DNA of 64,000 nucleotides, taken from Parvicella tangerina. GTDB lineage: Bacteria; Bacteroidota; Bacteroidia; Flavobacteriales_D; Parvicellaceae. The position numbers were made by a program, and so were the translations under genes. The stretch is from the NCBI RefSeq assembly GCF_907165195.1, contig NZ_OU015584.1, forward strand, positions 1,426,001-1,490,000. The letters run 5' to 3'. The notes below the pieces were generated by a model that saw only the letters and a list, made by a program, of their open reading frames with translations, was not told where the DNA came from and made no database searches. Shown here piece by piece: positions 9,337 through 18,056 of this stretch (positions within the stretch are counted from its first letter, which is position 1; each line of letters starts with the position of its first letter).

Positions 9337-12300
9337 ATGAATAAAACATACCGTCCGTTAATTTTAATGGTCTTTGCGCTGCTGGGAGCTTTTCCGCTTA
9401 TATCCACAGCACAGGAGAGCGAGATCGTAGAGAAGGAAATAACGTATGCTAAAGTTGATGTTGAAACTGGAGAAGGGGCTAAAGAAATCGGTTTTTCCCC
9501 AATTTCTGGTTTTTGGGACCCCACGATTGGATTGCCCAAGTTGACGTTGAGTTTTCCTACTAAGTATAACGACTTCTCATTTGAGGTTGTTGATGTAGAA
9601 TGGACAGGTCTCAGTCCTGAAGAAGAACGTCTTGTCAATATCTCAAACAATGTTGACCCAGAAGATTATCAGGAGAGTACTGTTACTAGCATGAATGGGC
9701 AGAGGTATGGAGTGATTGTCTTAGTCCCGTTGGTTTGGGATGATGTCAATGGAAAATGGCAAAAGATGAGCCGAGTTAAAGTAGAGGTTTCCTCTAGTTC
9801 ATCTCAAATATTAAGAGCGAAAAGTTTTACGTCTTCATCTGTTCTGTCAAGTGGTTCAGGTAGTTGGTATAGAATTGGAGTTGACAAGGATGGTCTTTAT
9901 AAAATCGACTATACTTATCTCCAAGATATTGGTGTTGATGTTAGTTCCTTAAGATCTGATTATATCAATATTTACGGGAATGCTCAAGGCATGCTGAGTA
10001 TTGATAACAGCGCTCCTAGAGTTGACGATATTACAGTCAACAACATTCTGATGGTTGATGGTGGTGATGGATTGTTTGATCCTGGTGATTATATGGTGTT
10101 TTATGGAAAAGGGCCTCACACGACCTATTTGGAAGGGGGTAAAATGAGGCATCGCTCGAACAATTTTACGGATACCGCTTATTATTTCTTGAACATTAAC
10201 GCTGGAGGAACGCCAGCTCGAATAGGACAAGTCGCTCAGAGTACGCTTAGTGCTACGCATACAACTTCTAAATTCAATGATTTTATTTTTTTGGAGGAAG
10301 ATGAAAGAAACTTGGCAAAGTCTGGTCAGGAATGGATGGGAGATCTCTTTGATGTGCAATTGAGCAATACTTACTCGTTTAATGTCGCCAACCTCTCTGT
10401 AACTGATTCTTTGGATTTAGGCGTGAGAATCGGAATTAGTACTCCTACTTCTGTGAATGACGCAAAATTTACAGCTTCTTACAATGGAAAATCGATGACC
10501 GTGCAGCCTTCTATCGGTTCAGGACAGGGAAGTACGAGTCCTAAGGCAAGATTACAATACAATTCAATGAAGCAATCTCAGACCTCTGGGGCAATCGATG
10601 TAAGCTTAAATTTTGATAAGGACGGAATGCCATCATCGAGAGGATATTTGGATTACATTGAGATCAATGCTGTTCGGAATCTCGTGATGGAGGGAAGTCA
10701 GATGGAATTCTATTATTTACCTTCTGTGGGAGCTGGAAATGTAACTGCTTACAATTTATCTAACGCAAGTAATGTAGCTTACCTCTGGGAAATAACAGAA
10801 CCTACTCATCCTGCTATGATTAACTTCACACCAGGGAGTACCATTTCTTTTAAAATGAACTCAGATTCGCTGAGAAGGTTCATCGCTTTCACAGATAATC
10901 AGTATTTTACCCCAACTTATGTGGGTGAGGTGAACCATCAAAATTTGCATGGTTTGTCGGCAGTAGATATGTTGATCATAACAGCACCAGAGTTTATGAG
11001 TGCTGCTCAAAGGTTGGCTGCCCATCATCAGGATGAAGGTTTAACCAGCCATATTGTGACACAGCAGCAAATTTTTAATGAGTTTTCTTCTGGAATGCGT
11101 GATCCAGTGGCAATAAGGCATTTCTTGAAAATGTTTTACGACAGAGCTGCTGGAGATCCCAACCTGACTCCAAAGTTCTGTACCATTATTGGAGACTGCA
11201 GTTACGATTACAGAAACCGGCTAAGCAGTAATAGTGACTTTGTAATAACCTATGAATCGGAAGAATCTATGTCATCTGCCACTCACGCAACGGATGATTT
11301 TTATGTGATTCTTGACGACTCAGAAATGATGAGAGGCACAGATTTAATGGATATGGCCGTAGGAAGGATACCCGTTAGAACGTTGGGTGAGGCAAATGAT
11401 GTTGTGGATAAGATCATTGCCTACTCTACGATAAATAGCGCAGCCACAGATTGTAACAACTGTGCGGATAATGGAGAAGGGATTTTTGGAGATTGGCGAA
11501 ACATCGTAGTTATGGTGAGTGATGATGCTGATAATAACGCCTATTTCAATGATGTCGAAAATATGTACGGGATCTTGTCAGGTACACATCCAGACCTTAA
11601 TATTGAGAAAATACATACAGATGCCTATCAGGAAACGGTTACTCCTGGAGGTGAACGAAATCCAGACGCTACGGAAGCTATACGAACTAAAGTAGAAAGA
11701 GGAGCACTCTTGGTGAATTATATTGGGCATGGAGGTGAATTGGGATGGGCGCATGAGGAGATTTTAAATGTACCAACCATTCGGGGATGGACAAACTCTC
11801 CGAGACTACCCGTATTTATGACTGCAACGTGCGAGTTTAGTCGCTATGATGACCACGACCGAGTGTCGGCTGGAGAATATGTTGTGCTCAATCGAGATGG
11901 AGGAGGGATAGGCCTTTTTACCACTACAAGACTAGTCTTTACCACTTCAAATAGACAATTGGCAAGGGTCTTTTATGATACGGTAGCGGATAAAGTCAAC
12001 GGAGCTCCTCAATATATTGGTGATATTTATAAAGGAAGTAAGAATAAATTTGCTCTTAACTATGGTAGTTCTGAAGCGAGAAAGTTTACTTATCTGGGAG
12101 ATCCCGCTGTAAAGTTTGCATTACCGCAACATTTTGTTGTGCTCGATTCAATCAATGGAATAGCATTGTCTAATTTCAACGACACCTTAAAAGCACTAAG
12201 TAAGGTAGTGATTGTTGGGCATGTTGAAGATGATCAGGGGAACACGCTTACTAATTTTGATGGATTTGTTTACCCCAAGGTCTACGATAAGATCTCTGAG

Positions 12301-13206
12301 TTGACTACATTGGGGAATAGCTCTGGATCGTACCCAGCAGATTTTGAGATGTGGAAAAACGTGATCTATAAAGGGAAGGCAAGTGTTAATAATGGCTATT
12401 ACAGATCTTCCTTCATTATTCCACAGGATATTTCTTATACCTACGGAACAGGTCGCTTCAGTTTGTACGCAGAAGATGGTGAAGAAGATGGTAATGGTTT
12501 TGATGAAACGGCTATGATTGGAGGGATTAATGCAAATGCTCCAGCAGATAATGAAGGTCCAAGCATAGCGCTGTTTTTGAATAATGAGAACTTTGTGGAT
12601 GGAGGAATTACGGATGCAACTCCAGTACTTCTGGCTAAAGTGTTTGACGAAAATGGTGTCAACATGGTTGGAAATGGCATCGGACACAATATTGAGTTTT
12701 GGATTGACGATGCCTCTGAGTCGGTCATCTTAAATGATTATTATGAAGCTGATGTGGATACTTATCAAAGTGGTCAGGTGCGGTTTCAGTTGAACGAATT
12801 AGATCCAGGAGAGCATACGGTTAGGTTTAAGATTTGGGATGTATATAATAATAGTTCAGAAGAGACGATCTCCTTTACTGTCGTAGAAGAAGCGGAGGTG
12901 GCAATTGAGCATTTATTGAATTACCCCAACCCGTTCACTACAAGTACTGAATTTAGCTTTGAACACAATCAGGTATGCGATTATCTCGATGTTCAGATTC
13001 AGGTATTTACGATTTCTGGTAAACTGGTTAAATCGATAGAAGAACGCGTCATTGCTGATGGCTTCAGGGTAAGTGGTATTCATTGGGATGGTAGAGATGA
13101 ATTTGGCGACAAAATTGGAATTGGTACTTACATATACAAAGTTACTGTGCAAAATGAAGCAGGAGCTCAGGAAGAGAAATATGAGAAACTCTTTGTTTTG
13201 AACTAA
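9337..13206 (+). CDS. porU: T9SS C-terminal signal peptidase PorU
   Basis: This 1,289-residue cell-surface cysteine protease of the gingipain family removes C-terminal sorting domains from T9SS cargo and attaches the cargo to the surface. The start at 9337 gives the signal peptide MNKTYRPLILMVFALLGAF; an in-frame ATG at 9280 would add 19 residues and bury it. The catalytic pair is visible as His798 in NYIGHGGELGW and Cys832 in TATCEFSRYDD. The C terminus is a FlgD-like/T9SS sorting domain, beginning YPNPFTTSTEFSF and ending in GIGTYIYKVTV. It is followed 75 bases on by porV, its known partner in the attachment complex, so the two probably work and are expressed together. Confidence 0.95.
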   Translation: MNKTYRPLILMVFALLGAFPLISTAQESEIVEKEITYAKVDVETGEGAKEIGFSPISGFWDPTIGLPKLTLSFPTKYNDFSFEVVDVEWTGLSPEEERLVNISNNVDPEDYQESTVTSMNGQRYGVIVLVPLVWDDVNGKWQKMSRVKVEVSSSSSQILRAKSFTSSSVLSSGSGSWYRIGVDKDGLYKIDYTYLQDIGVDVSSLRSDYINIYGNAQGMLSIDNSAPRVDDITVNNILMVDGGDGLFDPGDYMVFYGKGPHTTYLEGGKMRHRSNNFTDTAYYFLNINAGGTPARIGQVAQSTLSATHTTSKFNDFIFLEEDERNLAKSGQEWMGDLFDVQLSNTYSFNVANLSVTDSLDLGVRIGISTPTSVNDAKFTASYNGKSMTVQPSIGSGQGSTSPKARLQYNSMKQSQTSGAIDVSLNFDKDGMPSSRGYLDYIEINAVRNLVMEGSQMEFYYLPSVGAGNVTAYNLSNASNVAYLWEITEPTHPAMINFTPGSTISFKMNSDSLRRFIAFTDNQYFTPTYVGEVNHQNLHGLSAVDMLIITAPEFMSAAQRLAAHHQDEGLTSHIVTQQQIFNEFSSGMRDPVAIRHFLKMFYDRAAGDPNLTPKFCTIIGDCSYDYRNRLSSNSDFVITYESEESMSSATHATDDFYVILDDSEMMRGTDLMDMAVGRIPVRTLGEANDVVDKIIAYSTINSAATDCNNCADNGEGIFGDWRNIVVMVSDDADNNAYFNDVENMYGILSGTHPDLNIEKIHTDAYQETVTPGGERNPDATEAIRTKVERGALLVNYIGHGGELGWAHEEILNVPTIRGWTNSPRLPVFMTATCEFSRYDDHDRVSAGEYVVLNRDGGGIGLFTTTRLVFTTSNRQLARVFYDTVADKVNGAPQYIGDIYKGSKNKFALNYGSSEARKFTYLGDPAVKFALPQHFVVLDSINGIALSNFNDTLKALSKVVIVGHVEDDQGNTLTNFDGFVYPKVYDKISELTTLGNSSGSYPADFEMWKNVIYKGKASVNNGYYRSSFIIPQDISYTYGTGRFSLYAEDGEEDGNGFDETAMIGGINANAPADNEGPSIALFLNNENFVDGGITDATPVLLAKVFDENGVNMVGNGIGHNIEFWIDDASESVILNDYYEADVDTYQSGQVRFQLNELDPGEHTVRFKIWDVYNNSSEETISFTVVEEAEVAIEHLLNYPNPFTTSTEFSFEHNQVCDYLDVQIQVFTISGKLVKSIEERVIADGFRVSGIHWDGRDEFGDKIGIGTYIYKVTVQNEAGAQEEKYEKLFVLN

Positions 13207-13245
13207 GTTTTTTCCAATCGTTACAATAAAAGTCTCACCTTTACG

Positions 13246-13253
13246 TATATTTG
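13246..13253 (+). promoter_or_regulatory. -7 box upstream of porV
   Basis: TATATTTG matches TAnnTTTG and lies 28 bases before the porV ATG. It suggests porV can be transcribed separately from porU. The -33 element is weak. Confidence 0.5.
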
Positions 13254-13281
13254 TAGACTTGTATTATTCAATAGAAGAAGA

Positions 13282-14574
13282 ATGAATTTTAAAAAGAGCA
13301 TAAAAACAGGACTATTGGCATTTTCTGCAGTAGGACTTACGTCTGTCTCGTTTGGACAGATTTCTACAGGAAATCTGACAGGTGAATCAGGACAACAAAT
13401 CAATACAATTACTACCGCTGTCCCTTTTTTGCTGATCGCGCCTGACTCAAGATCATCTGCTATGGGAGATGCTGGAGTAGCGTTGTCACCTGATGCAAAC
13501 GCTACGCATTGGAATGCGGCAAAGTTGTCTTTCATCGATGATAAAGATGATTTCGGAGTTTCAGTTTCATATTCTCCATGGCTTCGTCAGTTGGTGAATG
13601 ATATTAACCTAGCCTATTTATCAGGCTATAAGAAAATTGATAGAAATTCAGCAATAGGTGTTTCAATGCGTTACTTTTCACTAGGTAACATCACTTTTAC
13701 CGATATCACCGGGAATACAATTCGGGATTTCAAGCCTAATGAATTTGCTTTTGACGTAGCTTACAGCAGAAAACTTAGTGAAAAATTCGGTACTGCCGTA
13801 GCTTTGAGGTATATCAATTCTAATTTAACAGGAGGTATATCCACCACTGGAGGACAGACACAGGCTGGTAGATCTGTTGCTGCGGACGTGTCATTATTTT
13901 ATGAAGGGGATGAGTTTGAAATGGGGGAAATTCCAGCTAACCTGAACTTTGGGTTAAATGTGTCGAATATCGGTGCAAAAATGGCCTACACGGACAATGC
14001 TGACAAAGATTTTATTCCCACGAACTTGAGAATAGGTGGAGCGTTGAATATGGACATTGATGAATACAATAAATTGACGTTTGCAGTAGATGCGAATAAG
14101 TTGTTGGTGCCAACTCAGCCTATTTATCAACTGGAAGGTGGTCAGGTAGTAACAGATGGAGATGGGAACCCAATTATATTCAGTGGGAAAGATCCTAATG
14201 TAGGTACTGCAGCAGGAATGTTTCAATCCTTTATTGATGCTCCAGGAGTTGTGATCTATGAAGGTGATTCAACAAGTGCTAGTGTTCAGTCAGGATCGAA
14301 ATTTAAGGAAGAGTTAAACGAGATTAACCTCTCTGTTGGAGCGGAATATTGGTACAGTGATATTTTTGCCGTTCGAGCAGGGTATTTTCATGAGCACTGG
14401 TCTAAAGGTAATAGAAGGTTTATTTCATTGGGTGCAGGCGTTAAGTATCAGGCATTGCAGCTAGACCTAAGCTATTTATTGTCACTAACTCAAAACAGTC
14501 CGATTGCTAACACGGTAAGGTTTACGCTCAAGTTTGCATTTGGTAAAACATCCGAGTCAGCTGGAGAAGGATAG
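13282..14574 (+). CDS. porV: T9SS outer membrane protein PorV
   Basis: This 430-residue FadL-like outer-membrane barrel carries T9SS cargo from the SprA translocon to PorU. The N terminus is a signal peptide ending near SVSFGQ. It is followed by the strongly conserved PorV segment AVPFLLIAPDSRSSAMGDAG and then VALSPDANATHWNAAKLSF. Barrel-like alternating strands continue to the C-terminal FTLKFAFGK. The gene order porU-porV with gldJ alongside matches flavobacterial T9SS loci. A terminator follows 23 bases after the stop. Confidence 0.95.
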   Translation: MNFKKSIKTGLLAFSAVGLTSVSFGQISTGNLTGESGQQINTITTAVPFLLIAPDSRSSAMGDAGVALSPDANATHWNAAKLSFIDDKDDFGVSVSYSPWLRQLVNDINLAYLSGYKKIDRNSAIGVSMRYFSLGNITFTDITGNTIRDFKPNEFAFDVAYSRKLSEKFGTAVALRYINSNLTGGISTTGGQTQAGRSVAADVSLFYEGDEFEMGEIPANLNFGLNVSNIGAKMAYTDNADKDFIPTNLRIGGALNMDIDEYNKLTFAVDANKLLVPTQPIYQLEGGQVVTDGDGNPIIFSGKDPNVGTAAGMFQSFIDAPGVVIYEGDSTSASVQSGSKFKEELNEINLSVGAEYWYSDIFAVRAGYFHEHWSKGNRRFISLGAGVKYQALQLDLSYLLSLTQNSPIANTVRFTLKFAFGKTSESAGEG

Positions 14575-14597
14575 GGACTGAAAAAATACTTTCAATA

Positions 14598-14630
14598 AAT
14601 GCTGTTCTTGGTGAACGGCATTTTTTTTGC
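14598..14630 (+). terminator. Rho-independent terminator of porU-porV
   Basis: A 10-bp stem (AATGCTGTTC with GAACGGCATT, one G-U pair) and a 5-base loop are followed by eight T. The next gene's -7 box begins 2 bases after the T-run. Confidence 0.85.
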
Positions 14631-14631
14631 T

Positions 14632-14639
14632 TATCTTTG
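14632..14639 (+). promoter_or_regulatory. -7 box TATCTTTG
   Basis: An exact TAnnTTTG match 15 bases before the ATG at 14655. A TTG at 14608-14610, inside the preceding terminator hairpin, could serve as the -33 element (21-base spacing), so terminator and promoter overlap. Confidence 0.6.
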
Positions 14640-14654
14640 TCTAAAAATTTGATT

Positions 14655-15488
14655 ATGAGAGTTGTAGTATTAACATTAGTTGCTTTTTCGTTAGTGTTCT
14701 CTACTTCTTGTAGAAAGAGAAAGGAGAACAGGTCAACAACCACAAGTCAAGATCAAGCAGCTGCTGAGGCTGGTTTCGATGACGTGTTCAAAGTTACTGA
14801 ATCAGCTATAAAAGATAATGATTTAGAAAAGTCTGGGAACGCCTTTGCTTCTATTTATGGAAATTGTGCAACGGTATCTATTAATCCACCACTTCCTGAC
14901 ACTACTTTCCCGAAAACCATTACCATAGACTTTGGTTCTACTAATTGTGAAGATTCCTATGGGGTGAATAGACGAGGTCAAATTATCGCTGTTATAACTG
15001 GAAAGTACAGGGATGCAGGTACCTCAATTACCATTACTCCCCAGGATTATTATCTGAATGATAATAAGATAGAAGGAACCAAAACCGTTCAGAATATTGG
15101 TCCAAACTCAGATGGAAACACAGAGTTCACCGTTGAGATTTCTAATGCTACGGTTACTTATCCTGACGGTGATTTTACTACTTATGAAAGCTCAAGAGTG
15201 AGAGAGTGGGTAGTAGGTGAGTCAACTGATGGGTTATTAGGTATTTTAGATGATGAGTACGATATTACTGGTACTGCCTCAGGCACTGATAGAACAGGTA
15301 GAGATTATGAAATGACCATAACAAGTCCTTTGCGTGTTGCTGTATTGTGTAGATGGGTGAAACAAGGAACTGTCGAAATTCAGCCCGAAGATCTTTACCT
15401 AAGAACAGTAGATTTTGGAAATGGAGATTGTGATGCAACAGTTAATGTTGAAATCAATGGAAATAATTACACGTTCATCATGAACTAA
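14655..15488 (+). CDS. Lipoprotein of unknown function
   Basis: This 277-residue predicted lipoprotein has the signal peptide MRVVVLTLVAFSLVFSTSC with lipobox Cys19, followed by basic RKRKEN. The ATG at 14655 is chosen because upstream in-frame starts overlap the -7 box. The mature part is rich in Thr, Asn and Asp, with short beta-type segments such as ITIDFGSTNCED, TEFTVEISNATVTYPDG and VDFGNGDCDATVNVEING. This suggests a secreted all-beta protein. Three regularly spaced Asp/Asn-Cys motifs may form disulfides. I do not recognise a family. It stands alone between a terminator and the convergent miaE. Confidence 0.7.
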   Translation: MRVVVLTLVAFSLVFSTSCRKRKENRSTTTSQDQAAAEAGFDDVFKVTESAIKDNDLEKSGNAFASIYGNCATVSINPPLPDTTFPKTITIDFGSTNCEDSYGVNRRGQIIAVITGKYRDAGTSITITPQDYYLNDNKIEGTKTVQNIGPNSDGNTEFTVEISNATVTYPDGDFTTYESSRVREWVVGESTDGLLGILDDEYDITGTASGTDRTGRDYEMTITSPLRVAVLCRWVKQGTVEIQPEDLYLRTVDFGNGDCDATVNVEINGNNYTFIMN

Positions 15489-15511
15489 AAAGAAAGGAAG
15501 TTGATGCTTTT

Positions 15512-15549
15512 AACCGTATGCGATTAACCGTGTACGGTTTCTTTTTTTC
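15512..15549 (+). terminator. Terminator overlapping the miaE 3' end
   Basis: AACCGTA at 15512 pairs with TACGGTT at 15533, followed by a T-rich run. A second AACCGT at 15526 could pair instead with ACGGTT. The hairpin serves the rightward lipoprotein gene, but its right half is also miaE coding sequence. Confidence 0.6.
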
Positions 15550-16105
15550 CATACTTTTGAATAATTTGATCTTCGTGATCTAGCCATTCTTTCCAACGCT
15601 TGTCTACGTTAACATCGATGCCGTATTGTTTGGCAAATTTTAAAAACGTTGTGTAGTGATTGGCCTCACTTTCCATTAACTCCCTATAGAACTTTGCTAA
15701 TTCAGGGTCATCAATGTTTTCGGAAAGGGTTTTGAAGCGTTCACAACTTCTAGCCTCAACCATAGCAGCAAATAGCAATCGTTCCGTAAGCGCCTGTGTT
15801 CTGCTTCCATCCTTTTTCATGAATTTATACAGGTCATTTACGTAGCAGTCCTTTTCTTCGATCAATAACTGCATTCCTCGTTCTCGAATGATCTTAACCA
15901 CCATTTCAAAATGCTGCATTTCCTCAATAGCAATTGCAGCCATTGTGTCCACTAAGTCAGGAAGGTGTGAATTGTAAGTCAGTAATGCAATGGCATTTGA
16001 AGCTGCTTTTTTCTCACACCATGCGTGATCTGACAAAACCATTTCCAGATTACTCTCTATTAAATCAACCCATCTTGGATCTGTTCTTAATTTTAATCCC
16101 AGCAT
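15524..16105 (-). CDS. miaE: tRNA-(ms2io6A)-hydroxylase MiaE
   Basis: This 193-residue non-haem diiron monooxygenase of the ferritin-like fold hydroxylates the isopentenyl side chain of ms2i6A37 in tRNA. The iron-ligand pattern is visible: HAWCEKKAASNA, EEMQHFEMV (ExxxH), MVEARSCERF and MESEANHYTTF. The length is normal. It begins MLGLKLRTDPRWVDLIESN, as in the family. Its start is 22 bases from a minus-strand TATCTTTG box and it is transcribed divergently from the exonuclease gene. Confidence 0.93.
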   Translation of the reverse strand: MLGLKLRTDPRWVDLIESNLEMVLSDHAWCEKKAASNAIALLTYNSHLPDLVDTMAAIAIEEMQHFEMVVKIIRERGMQLLIEEKDCYVNDLYKFMKKDGSRTQALTERLLFAAMVEARSCERFKTLSENIDDPELAKFYRELMESEANHYTTFLKFAKQYGIDVNVDKRWKEWLDHEDQIIQKYGKKETVHG

Positions 16106-16127
16106 TGCTAAAAGTGTTTACTGAAAA

Positions 16128-16135
16128 CAAAGATA
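16128..16135 (-). promoter_or_regulatory. miaE -7 box
   Basis: The minus strand reads TATCTTTG, an exact TAnnTTTG match, 22 bases before the miaE ATG. Confidence 0.6.
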
Positions 16136-16163
16136 GGCGTAATTATTTTATGTTGTTTACGTG

Positions 16164-16171
16164 TATATTTG
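16164..16171 (+). promoter_or_regulatory. -7 box almost adjoining a GTG start
   Basis: TATATTTG ends only 6 bases before the GTG at 16178. Transcription from this box should begin at or next to the start codon, giving a leaderless or near-leaderless mRNA. Confidence 0.55.
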
Positions 16172-16177
16172 TAAGCT

Positions 16178-17500
16178 GTGGAATTTGCAATAGTCGATAT
16201 AGAAACCACTGGTAGCCAACTCGGGCCAGATTGTATTACTGAGATTGGAGTGGTGATTACTGACGGAGTTAAAGAACTTCATCGGTATGAAACATTGATT
16301 AACCCTCAGGCAAGAATACCACGATTCATAACTCATCTCACAGGTATAACTGAAGAAATGGTTGAAGATGCACCCGTTTTTGAAGAAGTAGCTGAAGATA
16401 TTTATGAATTGCTTAATGAGCGGATTTTCGTTGCGCATAACGTTAACTTCGACTACAAGATTGTTAAAAGTCACATGGAACGCGCTGGTTTCAGTATTCC
16501 ATCAAAACGCTTGTGTACCGTTCGTCTGAGTAGAAAGATTATCCCAGGGTATCCGTCCTATAGTCTCGGTAAACTTACAGCCAGTTTAGGTTTTAAACAC
16601 TCTAATGCTCACCGGGCAATGGGAGATGCTGAGGTGACAGCAGAACTGTTTCACCTGTTATTTGACAAGAATACTGGGCAAATTGAACAAGCGCTTAAGT
16701 CAAACTCTAAAGAGGCTACTTTACCTGCAAATCTGCCCAAGGAAAATTATCAAAAGCTTCCTGATGAACCTGGTGTTTATTATTTTCATGATGCGAAGGG
16801 TAAGGTCATTTATATTGGGAAAGCCAAAAATCTCAAGAAGCGTGTCACATCACATTTTACTGGAAAAAACAATATTAAGAAAAGAGGTTTTTTGGAAAAT
16901 ATTTTTGACGTTTCTTTTGAATTGACTGGTAATGAAGTGATAGCAAGTTTGCTAGAGGATGCAGAAATCAAGCATTATTGGCCAGCCTATAACCGTGCAC
17001 AGAAGTCGCAAATTCAAAAATTTGGTGTCTTTCGATATGAAGACCAGGGAGGGAATATTAGGTTAGCGATCAACAAGATCAATGGTAATTATAAAGGAAT
17101 CATGCAATTTCCAACGATGTCAAAAGCAAGAAATTGGTTGTTGGATAAAATAGAAGATTACGAGTTGAGCCCATCTTTATGTGGTATGCGTCATTATGAA
17201 AATGATCAAGTAAGCGTTGATAAACACCATAAAAACATCAATAAGCTGCTCAGAGAATACCTCGCACTTGAAGAAACAATCGTTTGGAAAGGGAGAGGTA
17301 GAGATAGTAACGAGGAAGCCTTTGTTTTGATGGAAAATGGCGTCTATAAAGGCTACGGATTTGTTGATTTATCTCACTCTGTAACTTCAGTTACAGATCT
17401 CAAAACCTTTATAAAACCTAAGCATGAGACATTAATGGTGAAGAAGATCCTGGCATCAAGAAAAATAAATAAGTTAAAGCGTGTTGAAATACCTCAGTAG
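16178..17500 (+). CDS. DEDD exonuclease / GIY-YIG nuclease fusion
   Basis: This 440-residue two-nuclease protein has a DnaQ-like 3'-5' exonuclease domain at about 1-165: FAIVDIETTG with acidic metal ligands, VAHNVNFDYKIV, and AHRAMGDAEVTAELF. It is followed by a GIY-YIG domain like that of UvrC/Cho at about 195-275: EPGVYYFHDAKGKVIYIGKAKNL, then the Arg in KKRVTSHF and a Glu downstream. The last 165 residues are a less familiar accessory region. Similar fusions are known in bacteria and are thought to act in DNA repair. A GTG is the only plausible start, since the first residues of the exonuclease fold follow at once. Confidence 0.85.
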   Translation: MEFAIVDIETTGSQLGPDCITEIGVVITDGVKELHRYETLINPQARIPRFITHLTGITEEMVEDAPVFEEVAEDIYELLNERIFVAHNVNFDYKIVKSHMERAGFSIPSKRLCTVRLSRKIIPGYPSYSLGKLTASLGFKHSNAHRAMGDAEVTAELFHLLFDKNTGQIEQALKSNSKEATLPANLPKENYQKLPDEPGVYYFHDAKGKVIYIGKAKNLKKRVTSHFTGKNNIKKRGFLENIFDVSFELTGNEVIASLLEDAEIKHYWPAYNRAQKSQIQKFGVFRYEDQGGNIRLAINKINGNYKGIMQFPTMSKARNWLLDKIEDYELSPSLCGMRHYENDQVSVDKHHKNINKLLREYLALEETIVWKGRGRDSNEEAFVLMENGVYKGYGFVDLSHSVTSVTDLKTFIKPKHETLMVKKILASRKINKLKRVEIPQ

Positions 17501-17511
17501 CGTTAATTTTG
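17484..17511 (+). promoter_or_regulatory. Promoter TTG-N17-TAATTTTG
   Basis: TTG at 17484 and TAATTTTG at 17504-17511 lie across the end of the nuclease gene, 24 bases before the ATG at 17535, giving the rhodanese gene its own promoter. Confidence 0.55.
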
Positions 17512-17534
17512 TTACTAATCTAAAAGGAATAAAA

Positions 17535-17936
17535 ATGAAAAATTTTGTTATCGTTTTGTTAGCGCTTTCCACTGTGTTTGTAGCTTGTAACAATACCGAT
17601 TCGGGAGAGGCAGCTTCCACAGAAGAAGTGATGAATAAACAGCAGCGTGTTTCTAAGGCTACGTTCAAAGCTTTTTTAGATGAACATGGTGATGAAGTCC
17701 AGCTTGTTGATGTTCGAACTCCAGAAGAGTATGGTGCTGGTACAATTGATGGGGCGAAAAACATGGATTTTTATGGTCCTAATTTTGCCTCAGAGCTCGA
17801 GTCTCTGGATAAAGATAAGCCAGTAATGATCTTTTGTAAGTCAGGTGGGAGAAGCGGTCAAACTCTGGAAATGATGAAAGAAATGGGGTTCTCTACTGTT
17901 CTTGAGTTAGAAGGAGGATATAGCGGATGGGAGTAA
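17535..17936 (+). CDS. Rhodanese-domain lipoprotein
   Basis: This 133-residue lipoprotein has the signal peptide MKNFVIVLLALSTVFVAC (Cys18), so it is predicted to be membrane-anchored in the periplasm. A single rhodanese domain spans about 38-133. It contains LVDVRTPEEYGAGTIDGAKN, the active-site loop MIFCKSGGRSGQT with Cys101, and LEGGYSGW. Such domains carry sulfur as a persulfide or handle thiols, but the substrate is unknown. The ATG at 17535 sits just after the promoter box. It is followed after 120 bases by a separately promoted TonB receptor gene. Confidence 0.88.
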   Translation: MKNFVIVLLALSTVFVACNNTDSGEAASTEEVMNKQQRVSKATFKAFLDEHGDEVQLVDVRTPEEYGAGTIDGAKNMDFYGPNFASELESLDKDKPVMIFCKSGGRSGQTLEMMKEMGFSTVLELEGGYSGWE

Positions 17937-18028
17937 ACCGTTCTTACCGTTACTTCATTAATTTCTGCCATTCATACATTTCTCTGTCCCTTATCAGTTC
18001 AATTATCTGAGTTTTCCGTTGGAAATGT

Positions 18029-18036
18029 TATTTTTG
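18029..18036 (+). promoter_or_regulatory. -7 box TATTTTTG
   Basis: Matches TAnnTTTG and lies 20 bases before the GTG start of the TonB-dependent receptor gene. No good -33 element was found. Confidence 0.45.
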
Positions 18037-18056
18037 TGGTTTAAAACCAAGAAACT

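Noticed and set aside
12196-12728. Minus-strand open frames inside porU
   Set aside because: Antisense shadows of a strongly conserved gene, with no family resemblance of their own.
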